Shown: positions 23,254 through 34,960, numbered from the stretch's first letter. The stretch: 64,000 nucleotides of DNA from Lolium rigidum (GCF_022539505.1 NC_061514.1:339185090-339249089), one strand, 5' to 3'. Translations and numbers: made by a program. Notes: a model not told the origin generated them from the letters alone.

Positions 23254-24969
23254 TTACACGGTCAGGCCGGTGGATAAAACCAGCCTAACCCCGTTCTTTG
23301 TCATGTCGATGCGCTCACAGTCGTCCAAATTGATACCTGAGAGCGGCTCTTGGCCTGATGTCTCCCAAATGTCCATGCCAGCCGTTGAAACCTCGACTGA
23401 ATCATCCGCACGGACGACTTCCACTTCATCTCCATCCCACTGTATCAGGCATTGGTGCATCGTGGATGGAATGCAACAGTTGGCGTGGATCCAATCCCTC
23501 CCTAGTAGGACAGCGTAGGTACTCTTGCTGTCGACGATAAAGAACGTCGTAGGGACAGTTTTTCTTCCTACGGTCAGATCCACATTCAGAACACCTTGCG
23601 CGTCAGATGCTTGGCCGTTGAAATCGCTCAGTGTTACGTTGGTCTTGATCAGATCCGAGCTGGAGCGTCCCAACCGACGTAGCATGGAGTATGGCATAAT
23701 GTTGACTGCCGCTCCGGTGTCCACCAACATCTTGTTGACAGGCTGCCCATTGATGTAACCTCGCACGTACAGGGCCTTCAGATGCCTGTAACTCCTTTCC
23801 TTTGGCTTCTCAAAGATGACCGGCCGTGGGCCGCAGTCTAATTGCGCCACAGGTGCTTCATATAACCTTGGAGCGCTAAACTCCGATGGAAGAATGAAGA
23901 CCATGTTTGTGCCAGCCCGATGTATCATCATCGGCTTTCCTCTGCTTGGGGCGCCACTCTTTTCTTTGTGGCCGACCCTCTTCATCCAGGGCTCGCCGGA
24001 TTTTGGCGGCCAGATCAGGCCGTGCCTTCCTTAGCGTGCGCAGGTACAATCTTTCAGCTTCTTCCAACCCACGCAGACGCTGAACCCTTCGCTTTTGGGA
24101 ACGGCTGAGCCCATCGGGGCACCACCCGGGCCGATGATACTTATCTTCTTCATCATCGTCCTCTAGTTCCTCGAGATCTTCTACTCCGAGCGGGCTCGGC
24201 ATACTTGCTTCGAGGTGGGAGAGGTCCTAGACGCTCGAACACGGACACGTTAGCGGCGTCCTTCTTCCTCTGTTTGCATTCGCAGGCAGTTCTCGATTGT
24301 TGGCAATCGGCTCATTCCTGAGTCCCAGCAATGTTTGAAGAACGGACAGCTCCAGTGCCTATCCATGTTATCCTGCCCCCTTGACCTTCCTTCAGTGCGA
24401 CGATTGTACCCGTCGTCGCTTCTATCATGTTGACGGTACCTCCTGGCCTCTGCCTCAGACCGACAATTCCTTTCATCATCTACGTCGTAGTGCCGACGTC
24501 GGTCGTGCTGGTGCTCATATTTGTGGAGGAGGCGCTCGGAGAGCGGACGTTGATATCGCACGCGTCTTATTCCCTCCCCTGTCAGGTACCGCCTGTCATC
24601 ATCTCGGGGCCGGTCGCGTGGATCGGCCTCCTCTTCATCGTTGCCACGGGAGTGGCTGCTCTCTGCTTCATCTTTGCCATGGCGGCTTGCAAGCCCTGCC
24701 ATGTTGACACCAAAGGATGACTTCGGCTGGCCTATGGAGTGGCTGAGATCCACCATGTTGACGCCAGGCGACGGACTTGAGTCTCTAGCGAGCTTGATAT
24801 CGTGCGGCCGGGTCTTCTCAGAGGAGCCGATGAGTTCGGCTTTGAGGGTTGCCTTGATCTCGTCATGTTTCCTTTTGAGCTCCTCGGGCAGATCCGCGTA
24901 TGTGACCGGAGTATCTTCCGCCATCTCGGATGTAGATGGCGATGTCGTGGATGTCGTCGACTGTCCCAC
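23254..24969 (-). pseudogene. gag and retropepsin region of the Tat-like element
   Basis: Reading leftward from 24969, the first frame (to 24250) is a charged, Arg/Asp/Glu-rich gag tail ending in a Cys/His segment (CPFFKHCWDSG). A second frame (24202-23940) continues with LSRSQKRRVQRLRGLEEAER and KARPDLAAKIRRALDEE. A third frame (to 23254) has the aspartic protease: MLVDTGAAVNIMPYSMLRRL (active-site DTG) and YAVLLGRDWIHANCCIPS. The protease would process the polyprotein. Two frame changes break the ORF and nothing of RT follows. The protein upstream of the charged tail (capsid core) is also missing. Confidence 0.88.
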
Positions 24970-24980
24970 CGGGCGTGCCA
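24963..24980 (-). promoter_or_regulatory. Primer-binding site of the Tat-like element
   Basis: On the minus strand TGGCACGCCCGGTGGGAC begins five bases after the end of the 5' LTR (24986). TGG start and position fit a tRNA primer-binding site. I cannot assign the tRNA with certainty. Confidence 0.75.
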
Positions 24981-24985
24981 GAATG

Positions 24986-26243
24986 TGTTGACGTCAGAAA
25001 CCCACTGGCGGGCAGAGACGGGCAACACCGTAGAGCCGGGAACAACTAGGGCTGCGGCTGGCCCTAGTCCTCTCGAGCGACGGCCCGCAAAGCCTCCTGG
25101 TCGCACGCACCGATGTTTATCACAAGGGCGTGCCACCCGACCTATACCCGGTCGGGAAGGTGTGGATGATGCCTCGTTTAGTTTCCTGCAGGGCACACAC
25201 GTAAACGTTAAATACGAGCCTCGATCGGCTCTCGGGTTATCCTGTGAATCGGCTCAAAGAGCCGATCCACCCATGATTCGAGACGAGGTGTCCGAATATA
25301 TGGTGGTCCTGCTTGATCAAGGTAAAGCTAATGAGATCTACGATGATGTGGGGTTTTCACCGCATAATCGGATCATCCTACTCCGAGGTTGGGCCTCGCG
25401 GCCACGCACGGTGATCGTAAGCCGATCCTAAACAAGGCCTAAAAACCAACACGAGGTTGATCCTCGGAACATCCTGCTTAGGGCCAACGAACGACACCCT
25501 NNNNNNNNNNNNNNNNNNNNNNNNNNNNNNNNNNNNNNNNNNNNNNNNNNNNNNNNNNNNNNNNNNNNNNNNNNNNNNNNNNNNNNNNNNNNNNNNNNNN
25601 GATCCTCCCCCTTTGTAAGGCCTAACTATTGCAGATATTAAACTAATCCTTGTAGAACAAGGAGCAATCGTAACGGATCAGATCTACTAAACTATGATCA
25701 AGTGGGGTGCCGCCCCTACACCTAAGATAGGTGTAGGGCGGCTAGACATGCTAAGGGTTGCACTACGAAAACATGTAATATGAAGAACAATGCTAACCCT
25801 AACATGTCTAAGATAACTACGTTGCTCGCCATCAAAAAGTCTTCGGTACGAGCAACGCATGAACAACGTAGGCAGGCTTGTCGTTGCCTAGATCGCAAGA
25901 TGCGATCTAGGCAGCATGACGCTACCGGTAGAAACCCTCGAGACGAAGGAGTTGGCGATGCGCCGAGATTTGTTTGTGGTTGAACGTTGGTTGTTGTTTA
26001 TTCCATAAACCCTAGATACATATTTATAGTCGAGCGGACTTTCTAACGTGGGCGTGCACTAAACCGTGCACGAGATAAACTCTAACTTTTAATCTAGATA
26101 CAATCTACTATAATTAAAGATACAAGGGCAACCTAGCCCAAATTCTCCGAACAAGGCCGCTTCAGAAACCTTCCACGTGTAATCTTCCAAGCCCATCTTG
26201 ATCGCGGCCCACCTCCTAATTTAGCCAAAATCTGGTGATAACA
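24986..26243 (-). repeat. Tat-like element LTR, right (5' LTR), with assembly gap
   Basis: Starts TGTTGACGTCAG and ends GGTGATAACA like its partner. The 100-N gap (25501-25600) replaces only about 11 bp when aligned to the left LTR, so true length would be about 1169 bp. Confidence 0.93.
25501..25600. other. Assembly gap (100 N; about 11 bp really missing)
   Basis: The left LTR has CACCCT, eleven bases, then GATCCTCCCC. This LTR has CACCCT, 100 N, then GATCCTCCCC. The gap size is therefore a placeholder. Confidence 0.9.
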
Positions 26244-26449
26244 ACTGGGTGACGGCATCTTAATAGACTAGCAAATGGATAGCTCTTCTACAGGCCGTGT
26301 TTTCTTTTGGTTGACCTTAGTATCGACTTTACCTTTTATTTGATTGTAATGGTTGAATTCTGTTACACTCGTACTTTTGTTTAAAAAAAGAAAGCCGTGT
26401 GCATCAATTGATGCAGAGGCTGGGGCGATGCTCCCTTATCGAAAAAAAA
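26244..26449 (+). mobile_element. L1-type LINE, 3' end with A-tail
   Basis: This segment begins with the ACTGG target copy and the ORF2 stop codon, then about 190 bp of 3' untranslated sequence ending GCTCCCTTATCG and eight A (26442-26449). The LINE target duplication GTAGTGGAACAGGA follows. Confidence 0.9.
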
Positions 26450-26795
26450 GTAGTGGAACAGGAGCGCAATAATAAGCCATGAGAACATGCGCTTTACTGC
26501 GGACCAATGAGTACACCGAGTAGAATCATGTTACTTAGATAAGAAGGAACCATAGGAGTAGACATAGGAGTTGACTTTTGAAGCCCAGCCCGCTGTAATA
26601 TCTGGGACGCATACTTGCATTGAACCAAAAGAAGACCATCAAGACCGTGTCGATGTACCTCAATACCGAGAAAATAATGTAGGGGGCCAAGGTCCTTAAG
26701 AGCAAAGGAAGAAGCAAGCTGATGTACAAGGAAATCAGCAACAGCAGACGACGAGCTCACCACAATAAAATCGTCCACATAGACATGCAGGTGAT
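26450..26795 (-). mobile_element. Ty1/Copia fragment, left part (reverse transcriptase)
   Basis: Minus-strand translation gives VYVDDFIVVSSSS (catalytic YVDD), LASSFALKDLGPLHYFLGIE and QILQRAGLQKSTPMSTPM, the C-terminal half of Copia RT. After VLIGPQ an internal deletion joins directly to a segment ending HGLLL, so the stretch linking RT to RNase H is missing. The frame then continues across the LINE into 17313. The right edge (about 26795) abuts unrelated gag-like sequence. Confidence 0.88.
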
Positions 26796-27750
26796 CTCAG
26801 GACGTCACAGAATAAACAGGGATCGCGATATGGTGTTGGCCCTGTGCCGTCGACCCTGTCAGCACAATGCGACGAGGACGCTTCCTACTCTTTTCCTCGA
26901 TGTCATGGCGTGGGATGTATTGGATGATGCCGCGGCTGGCCTCGAGGACCTCCTCGATATGGATGATGACATCGTATTGGTGGGTTAGTTGTCGCTTCCT
27001 TGTGCTGGTAATCTCCACACCGTATAGCTTCGGAATATTGCGCTTTCACCACTATGATCCACATGTCCGTTATTGGCAGAATTTCCACCAGCTCTCCATC
27101 GAGGCTGTTGATGACCTCTTCCGAGGCATCCAAAGAGAGGCCATTGAAGCTAATCTTGTAGAGGAAACAAAGCTCCCACAATGTTGCATACCCACAGGCA
27201 CGATTCCAATGGAAGAAACTCATTTTTTTCCGAAAACACTCGAATACACAGGAAGTGTGCACAACGCGCTCGCAGTCGGAGGTGGAGACGAGTGTGATAA
27301 GGAAATCCGTCGGCGGCGCGCGGACTTCAACCTACACTGCCTTTTGGCGGATCCCAAACCAAGGCATGTGGGCCGCCACCAAGTCCGTCGACGACACGGC
27401 TAACCTCTTCCCCCTACATGGTCTCCATGAGGGTGTGGTTGTGGAACTCCTGAGCCAGAGCAACCATACGTGGGGTGCGATACAAAACGCACCGGCCCAT
27501 AGCCGTTCGCCGATCTGGATCTCCAGGAAACCCTTGCTCGTATATGGGAGATCGATCTGGGGCACTCCGATTTGGGGAATAGGACCCGATGCTAAACCTT
27601 TGCTCCTCCGTGGGTCAAGCAACGGCGAGGCAGGGACAACGGCGATCTCTGTTAGAAGAGAGGGACCAGGAGCCGGAGCTGAGCAAGGGCATTGGAGATG
27701 GAGATAAGAGATGAGAATAGGGGAGAACAGTGGAGATAACATCAACGACG
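26796..27750 (-). pseudogene. DUF4283-like retroelement gag/ORF1 remnant
   Basis: Minus-strand frames contain FFHWNRACGYATLWE, GLSLDASEEVINSLDGELVE and ILPITDMWIIVVKAQYSE. This pattern of a folded domain followed by a basic, His/Pro/Gly-rich tail is seen in plant retroelement ORFs annotated with the DUF4283 domain. A stretch near 27380-27745 upstream looks like leader or linker. Frames are broken and no zinc knuckle or pol is attached. The family call is tentative. Confidence 0.5.
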
Positions 27751-28025
27751 GCGTTATATAACACCCATGTGGTCAACATCTGAAAGAACAATGTAAATAC
27801 CTGACAAGGTGGGCCTAAGAAGAGGTAACATGACGGGATATACGAGTTCAAACGTTTTCTTCCGAATTCAAACACTTTAACTTATGCTCGGAATGATTTG
27901 ATCAAAAAAAGAGAACCCTCTAGGCTATTGCAAACGCATCATTAGACCTTGTGGGCAATTAGAAGCAACAACGGACCCGTAAGCCCTCTGCCGAAAATAA
28001 AATGTCTGCAAAGTAAATAGCCCCA
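27751..28025. other. Short spacer, no gene recognised
   Basis: No frame or repeat could be supported between the gag-like remnant and the start of the second peroxidase block. Confidence 0.4.
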
Positions 28026-28166
28026 CAAATATATAATCTTTCTGCCAGAGAAATGCGGCCCACGTGTACACTGATGTCTCACAATTCTGCTTCATTTCGA
28101 TTACAATTCTGCCCCCTTGTCTTCATTGTCTGTGTTTCTCTTCTTTTGATAAAAAACAATTTATTA

Positions 28167-28288
28167 CTCTCTACGAGTCAAATTAATTGATTCAGTTTTA
28201 TCTAGATATGGATGTACTATATGTGTTTATTGACTAGATATATTTGTATTTAGATAAAGTGGAGTCAATTAATTTGAATAGAAGGAAG
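28167..28288. mobile_element. Stowaway MITE
   Basis: 122 bp flanked by TA (28165-28166 and 28289-28290). The inner arms AGTCAAATTAATTGATTCAG and, inverted, GGAGTCAATTAATTTGAATA form a long hairpin, as in grass Stowaway elements. Copy 1 shows the empty TA site near 10557. Confidence 0.88.
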
Positions 28289-28725
28289 TAGTCAGACGTT
28301 AGCATTGTTTTCCTATATATGGAAACTAATAGGCAGTCTGACTTCACGCTAGCACTAGGCGTGTTTTATGTTACACCTAGATGGTGGCCTTCATTTTGCG
28401 TTGTGCTCTATAATGGAAATTGTTCTCTATAGGATCACTTGGAAAAACAATTCCCCAGACTTGTTAAGATAAAAAAAAAAGTACACACAGCAACAAGGCT
28501 TGTCGAAAAGATTGAAAGCTCCAAGCAAAATAAACAATTTCAGTTGTATCCGTAAACGTCTAGCACTGACTTGTTGCGACGACTGTCGCATATTACCTCT
28601 GTTCTAAAATGTAGTGCGGTTTTGGTAAGTAAGACATGTTAGTAGAATACTTCTTTCTGATGGTCTAGTTGGCTACTTTAGCCTACCAAAAGCATCTGAC
28701 AATGTGAAACGCAAGCATTACATAA

Positions 28726-29017
28726 AGACTCATTTCATTTATATGATAGGAAAAATGTAAGAATAGAAAAACATAGTATTGGAATGTCATACGTACTCGA
28801 ATCCTATGAAAGATGAAGTGTATTTGATTGTACCAAAAGAATTTTCTACCAGGTATGACCTAATGTTTTTTTCCCATAGAATTTACACTATAAGATTTCT
28901 ATAGAATTTGTTCCTATAGAATATTTTCCTATGAATCAAAGAAATTGTGTAAGAAATTTTTCTATCAAATCTATATCCTACACAATTTATATACAAATTC
29001 TATGAATCAAATGGTCC
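28726..29017. mobile_element. Tourist-like MITE
   Basis: A 292-bp AT-rich insertion between TAA at 28723-28725 and TAA at 29018-29020. Its ends are imperfect inverted repeats (CATTTCATTTATATGATAGG against reversed CCATTTGATTCATAGAATTT). The equivalent place in copy 1 (near 13660) lacks it. A 3-bp TAA duplication suits the PIF/Harbinger-Tourist group. Confidence 0.7.
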
Positions 29018-29229
29018 TAATTAAGGAAGTACCTAACTACAAATAAAACAATATTATTATCTAGTACCTGACTACAAGCGTGACAACCTGTTACATGTAG
29101 ATGAGATCCAAACCGATTGTTGTTTAGTCTACCAGGACTTTTCTCCTCTAGGTCCTATAGGTATATCACAGCATATTCATCGTGTATACGTTAAGCTGCA
29201 GTGCTGCACCGACTCTATTTCTGAGCGCA

Positions 29230-29230
<1 letters not shown>

Positions 29231-29262
<32 letters not shown>
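29231..29262 (+). repeat. (CA)n microsatellite
   Basis: About 16 CA units. The equivalent site in copy 1 (near 13889) has about five, so the repeat expanded or contracted after duplication. Confidence 0.95.
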
Positions 29263-29265
<3 letters not shown>

Positions 29266-29649
29266 GATCTCCTCGGTAGTTGAACACATGGATGGAATTA
29301 TTGTTGCCGTCTCGAAAGTCATCGTGTCTTCTACCAGACGACGTTTTTTAATGATATATAAACTTGTCCATTTACACGCTACCCACCTTCTTATAAACTG
29401 AAGACAGTCCTTTGTAATTTCTTTTACAAGATATACGGGCGAGAGCCTCGAAGGCACCATACATGGGGGCGGAACAGATAGACAGGGCAAGTCAGATTAA
29501 CCCATGAGGGCGGATACATGAGTTGTTCATCCATGTTCCTAGTTGACATTGATCTACAACATGCAGAAAGTAAACAATTTTTGCACATGTAGCGGCCTAA
29601 CAATTGACGACTAGCCCGTTCCACGAACTTACCTCTCACAGTGCTGATC

Positions 29650-29657
29650 TATAAATA
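29650..29657 (+). promoter_or_regulatory. TATA box of peroxidase copy 2 (TATAAATA)
   Basis: A consensus plant TATA box 82 bases before the ATG, inside a segment conserved with copy 1 (GACGAGCACAGCAGCGTCATG-like leader follows). Confidence 0.75.
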
Positions 29658-29731
29658 GACGAGCACAGCAGCGTCATGAAACACAGTGACTAATAAGCAC
29701 AGATCGTTGAGCTAGCCATATATCACTCAAG

Positions 29732-31345
29732 ATGGCAACCCTAGCAGTCCTGGTCTTATTTGCATTCCTCGGCGCCGTGACTGCTCAATACAGCTCACCC
29801 GCACCCGACGCAACACCGGCAGTGCCAAGCTTAGGCCCTACGCCTGCTGCCGCCCCGGTGCCAAGCCCGAAAGGTAATTCCCCGATACACATCATCCAAT
29901 AATACGATGGTACCTAGTTCAAGTTTACCATGCTCCAAAGGTTTTTCTCTGAGCCAAATTTTATCTGAAGATGATGCATGCCACGGTACTAACATTCCAG
30001 TTTACCTTGTCCTCAAGGTGCTTTTCCAAGCTACATTTCTCCCGTTGCTACCCCAACACCAAGCCCACCGAGCACAGCTACACCTACTCCACCGAGTCCG
30101 ACCTCTTCTCCATATGCTGGACTAAGGCTCGGCTTCTACATGCGCTCTTGCCCACAAGCAGAAAACATCATCAGGGAGGCTGTTAGAAGTGCCACGTCCA
30201 AGAATCCCGGCATCGGTGCAGGGTTAATTCGATTGCACTTCCACGATTGCTTCGTCCAGGTATAGTAAAAAACTGATTTGCCAATAACTAATCTCTCCAC
30301 CTGCAAAAAGAACATCTTAATGTAACGAGAGCATGCACTTCCTCTATATGGCTCAATGTTACCATATATGCACTCAAGCAAAGGTATATATACCAGATGC
30401 TTTCTTTTCAGAAAAAATTGCTGGGTAAATCATATCATACTCACATTCCATCAAATCAAACGTATTAGGTAACATTACATGCCAGTCTTCTTAGTTAGTT
30501 TGTGCACCGGATACATATTGTGAGTTGAATATACATTTCTAGCATTTGTGAGATATGTTTATTAATTTTTTTGCCGCCACATTTTCTCACAGGGTTGTGA
30601 TGCCTCCGTCCTCCTTGACCCGACACCTGCTAACCCACAGCCGGAGAAACTCAGCCCTCCGAACTTCCCCAGCTTGCGCGGCTTCGAAGTGATCGACTTA
30701 GCGAAGGAGGCACTTGAGAAGGTCTGCCCCGGTAGGGTCTCATGTGCCGACATTGTCGCCTTTGCTGCTCGAGATGCAGCCTTCTTCCTCAGTCGCGCAA
30801 GGATCAATTTCCAGATGCCGGCTGGACGCCTCGATGGTCGTGTGTCTCTCTCCAGCGAGGCACTTCAATTCCTCCCGCCACCATTCTTCAACCTCACGCA
30901 GCTCGTGGCCAACTTCAAGGCCAAGAACCTGGATGAGGACGACCTTGTGGTGCTCTCTGGCGCACACTCCATTGGAGTCTCCCACTGCTCGTCCTTCACT
31001 GGTTTTCTTGCCCCAAACCCTCCCGCCATGGAACCGGCCTTTGCTGCCCAGTTGCAGAGAAAGTGCAACGTATCCAACGACCCCACGGTGATGCAAGATA
31101 TCGCGACACCAGACCAGCTGGACAGCCGGTACTACACGAATATTCTGAAGCGCAACGTGCTCTTCGCCTCTGATGCGGCGCTAATGTCGTCCCAGCGGAC
31201 GTCAATAAAGGTGCTAGAGAATGCGTTTATACCCAGCAGGTGGGAGATGAAGTTTGCCAGGGCGATGGTGAAGATGGCCGCCATAGAGCTCAAGACTGCA
31301 GCCAATGGGGAGATCAGGAGGATGTGCAGGGTCATTAACAATTAG
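29732..31345 (+). CDS. Class III peroxidase with short Pro-rich N-terminal segment (copy 2)
   Basis: Predicted exons are 29732-29873, 30018-30259 and 30593-31345, with the same intron phases as copy 1, giving 378 residues. It is a secreted haem peroxidase expected in the cell wall or apoplast. The signal peptide (about 1-18, ending AVTA) is followed by about 64 residues rich in Pro, Ser, Thr and Ala ([25 protein letters not shown]) without the 81-bp repeats of copy 1. The domain starts near residue 83. Distal Arg119 and His123 (RLHFHDCF), the [10 protein letters not shown] calcium and disulphide region, [13 protein letters not shown] and proximal His253 (SGAHSIG) are intact. The C-terminus RRMCRVINN keeps the final conserved Cys. 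It appears functional. The first intron lies within the Pro-rich linker, so copy-specific change there would not disturb the enzyme core. Confidence 0.92.
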
Positions 31346-31600
31346 GATTCCCTGCAATTGCACTTAACAATCGAACATGCATTCTGCTTTAGGCGTGTTC
31401 CCTTTTATCTCGAGGCCTCTGTCGACTGTCCTTGTCGGTCGCTTGCATTTTGTTTTATTATTGTGACATTATTTCGTTTAATCAAGCCTTGGACTGAACT
31501 GTACTTGCGTATGTAGATGCCCGAAGGAAAGTATTCATATATTTTGTCTCATTCTCATTATGATGAGAACTCCGCAAGTTATGTACTGATCTAGTGGAGA

Positions 31601-34600
31601 CTGAGCGGTAGTTTTTCGATATGAAAACCTGTAATTTATTAATCAACAACAAATACACTCTGTTAGAACTAAATAAATTTTTATTCAATCCACTAGTGCA
31701 ACTGAAGTGAAGCAATTACCTATTCTGAACCTCGACAAGAAAGAGCTCATAGCCACTGCTTGTGAAAGCACAAAACAAACTTGTGGATGTATGTCACGTT
31801 GATAAGACAAAACGAACATGGACTTTCTTCTCTTTCGGGCCCCTCGATTGAACCACTAGGGGATGTTTTTGATGAACTAGTAGGTCTGCAGCCAGTGGAA
31901 GTTGTGGTAAAGGCTGGTAATCAAATACATGACACATTACCCATCATTGCTAAAGTCTGCGTTTCGGCACCAAATTGGCCTGGGATTATCGAGAAATGCA
32001 ACTCTTCATGTAGGAAGTGCCCACCATACTATTTTTACCATTAATTTCTTGGAGATTCGTGCTAGCAACATTGCAAAAAGATCCTCCCACCTCCAATCTT
32101 TAGTCCATTTTAGTTTTACAGAAAGCCACCGACATTTTTCATATTTCACACATCTCACAGCTAGTACTTTTCCCCTCTCCTTCTCACAGCTAGTACTTTT
32201 TTTTGACAAAAAATAAACCGATATTTTTCCACTTAATCCATAGCAGTCTAAAATATTCTTTCACATAATTTTTCTTTGACAAATAATAAACCAATGTATT
32301 TCCACTTGACGTTTCATCACAGAATTATTCAATAATATTCTTTCACATAATATTTCTAAACATCTAAAAATATTATATCCAAGAAATTTTTCAATTTTTT
32401 CCTACATTATCATAGGATATTTATTCAAAGAACTAAAGCTGCATTGAATCTGGAAAGATTCATAAAAGTTCTATGCTTGTTCTCGGCCAAAAATAATACA
32501 TAGTTATTTTTTCAAAAAGATTCATAAACAGTTCACACAACATTCATACTCACACAATATCCTAAAAATAAAATTTTATTCCTAAAAGATTCATAAACAG
32601 TTCACACAACATTCATACTCACACAATATCCTACATTTTTTCAACCGAAATGAAATTGTTAATTATGTTTTGTAACAAGAATGATTTTTTACAAGTTTCT
32701 TTTTACATAGTTTAGTGACAGATACAAGCATGTTTGAGAAATTCATCTAAGTTTCATATAACTTTTCAAAAAAAAATACTGACAGAATATTCAAACAAAT
32801 TCTAAAACTGGTTTTGTCCAAGAATCATACATAAGTCATGTAACTTTTTCAGATATTTGTCAAATTATATACTGGTTTTGACAGAACATATATTTTCCCA
32901 CAAATATCTAGTTTTTCCACACAATATAAAAAATATCCATACAAGTTATGTATAGGTTTCTTCCAAGAATCAAAATAAAACTTCTTCCATACAAATATCG
33001 GTTCATAATAAAAAAAACATCACATCATTCACACTAGATTCATACAGTTCCTCCAAAATCCGTTACAAATGCAAACATGTTTCAGCACTATTCATCCAAA
33101 ATCCATACAATATGTCATTTGAATTTTTCACAACATATACAACAATATTCATGCACTATCCTACCTGGAAAGAGGATTTACATACTTCATAGAAACATAT
33201 CAGTTTCATACTTGTTTCCCATCTGTAAAGAAGAAACAACATATTTCACAGAACAAACAACTGAAAATTTGTACATAATTCGTACACATGTGAATCTTCC
33301 TAGTGGGTATCAAAGCAAATCCACCACGAATCATGGACATATCAGTGCATGAAAATAAAGAAGAAAATAAATTAAATCAAAATCGAGAAATGGAACTCAA
33401 AAACATGCCAGATCCAACCCGCCGGGATGAGGAGGGCGTGGAGGACCTGAGGAAGACGAGGCGCGTCAGGGTGGCGACCTCCACTCCCATCGGTCGGGAA
33501 GAGGATGCGTGTCAGGCGGCGACCTCTGCTCCCGTCGGCCAGGAAGCCAAGATGCGTCGGAGGCGACCTCTGCTCTCGTCCGCCAGGAAGGTGAGGCGCA
33601 TAGGGGTCGCTGACGCGTAAGCAGCCGCGCCGGGGAAGCCGCCACGCGCCGGGGATACCGCGGCGTGCCGGGGAAGCCGCCGCCGCCGGTGGTCGCTGGT
33701 CGGTGGCGTCGCTCGAGCAGGTGGTTGGCGGCTGGCGGAGGCGGCCCTCTCACGCGTCCAGCAGGCGGCGGGCGGAGGCGGGTGGCGGCGGCGGGCGGAG
33801 GCGGGGTCAGGGGGGGGATGGGGTGCGGGCGGCGGCGGCTCTGGGCGAGGGACGGGCCGGGGCTCGGGGGATTAGGGTTGGGTTGGGGCTCAAATGCAAA
33901 TTTGCCAGTAGCTTTGACTGGGTGGACTTTGCACGAATCTCCAACAAACATGTGGTATAGATAGTACCGATGTGCCTTGCCAACGTTGTAGTCCTTGTCA
34001 TGCCACAGTTTTTTCTGTTGTATAAAGAAAATAAATATGAATATTACATATGTGAACAGTAATTTAGGAAAACATACATTCAGAAAAAAAAAACTCTTAC
34101 ATATGTAAATTTATCTATCGATAATACTCATTTCGATCCATAATAAGTGTCAGTGGGGTTTAGTACATTATTTGGCATTGAGACCAATTTCTTTAACATT
34201 GAAACATGCTTTGTTTTGTGATGAACTGCTTTTAAAACTTGATTATAATTTTTGACTTTTTATGGAACATATTTTGTAAATGTTTATGAATTATATATTT
34301 TTCTGACATAAATTTTACAACGAGAAAATCTGAGAGCCACACTACTTTTGGGCCTGCCTACCGTGTGCCCCAATGGGTTGGAGCACCATACCTCGGCGCC
34401 CACGGGCCCATCCACTCCATCATATGAACTTTCTGAGAGACTGATGCAGCCCAGATGCGCTGTCGCCGAATGCCCACGCAGCTTCAGGTCGACTACAAGT
34501 TTTCTTTCTTGTCTAAAAAAAACAAGTTTTCTTTCTGAGCATAATGGTCACGATGACCGATCTTCCAACTGTAGAGAAGCTGCTACAGGTGGACAACTCC

Positions 34601-34820
34601 AAGAAAGGAAAAAAAAATGCTGCGACATTTCTTCAAAAACACAACTTACCGAGACAATCAATAAACACTGAATAAAGCGTGATTTTACCTGTAAATGCTG
34701 CAAGAAATAAGCAATTCATAGCCAATCCAAAAATGGGATCCGAGTCCAGAACCAAAAAGTACCCTCTATTTGAATTGCTATCTAGTGATATACGGCATTG
34801 CCCTTGACGCTGATGCCGGC
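31601..34820. other. Spacer: AT-rich, then a GC-rich tract
   Basis: The stretch 31640-33400 is AT-rich with no supported gene. A + frame at 31781-32044 (87 residues) resembles nothing I know. The stretch 33420-33950 is strongly GC-rich, with repeated GGCGACCTC...GTCGG(C)CAGGAAG-type units near 33474, 33516 and 33561. The minus frame there is Pro/Arg-rich and reads as low-complexity translation. The stretch 33960-34820 shows nothing clear. Confidence 0.45.
32516..32633. repeat. Tandem direct repeat, 69-bp period
   Basis: AAAGATTCATAAACAGTTCA with the 29 bases that follow occurs at 32516 and again at 32585. The copies look identical over about 48 bp. Confidence 0.9.
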
Positions 34821-34825
34821 CATCT

Positions 34826-34950
34826 ACCTTTTTTTGATATAACGGGCGCTTTATTACTCATAAAAAGCAATTACACCCAATCTCTGCATAGCTAAGATGC
34901 ACGCCGTTTAAAAAGTCTCAAAAGTCTGAAGTGCTAAAAAAGACGAATTA
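34826..34950 (-). mobile_element. Reversed LINE- or SINE-like tail
   Basis: On the minus strand the sequence ends ATGAGTAATAAAGCGCCCGT, then TATATC and a run of A. This is a common 3' terminus of grass non-LTR elements. Body and target duplication were not resolved, so the class is uncertain. Related words (TTTATTACTC) occur near 10552 and 28160. Confidence 0.4.
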
Positions 34951-34960
34951 CATATCAGAC

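Larger units (their letters stand above)
19409..26243 (-). mobile_element. Non-autonomous Ty3/gypsy (Tat-like) LTR retrotransposon
   Basis: The element has two LTRs (19409-20578 and 24986-26243) and ACTGG target duplications at 19404-19408 and 26244-26248. It is transcribed leftward: primer-binding site next to the right LTR, gag and protease on the minus strand, then a long non-coding spacer with many CCGAT words. An acidic ORF lies on the opposite strand near the left LTR. Reverse transcriptase, RNase H and integrase are absent, so it would have needed an autonomous partner. An extra ORF antisense to gag-pol near the 3' end is known from the Tat clade of plant gypsy elements, which is the basis for the clade call. 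Confidence 0.9.
28026..31600 (+). repeat. Duplicated peroxidase block, copy 2
   Basis: This is the partner of 10413-16665, with the same order of upstream DNA, peroxidase exons, introns and 3' flank. It lacks the SINE and the Harbinger element but has a Stowaway MITE (28167-28288), a Tourist-like MITE (28726-29017) and an expanded CA repeat. Confidence 0.9.

Noticed and set aside
24381..24991. Several + strand frames opposite gag of the Tat-like element
   Set aside because: They are shadows of the gag and protease frames and resemble nothing.
33466..33951. Minus-strand Pro/Arg-rich frame of 161 residues
   Set aside because: It lies in a GC-rich, repetitive tract. Both strands are open in several frames, as expected from composition.
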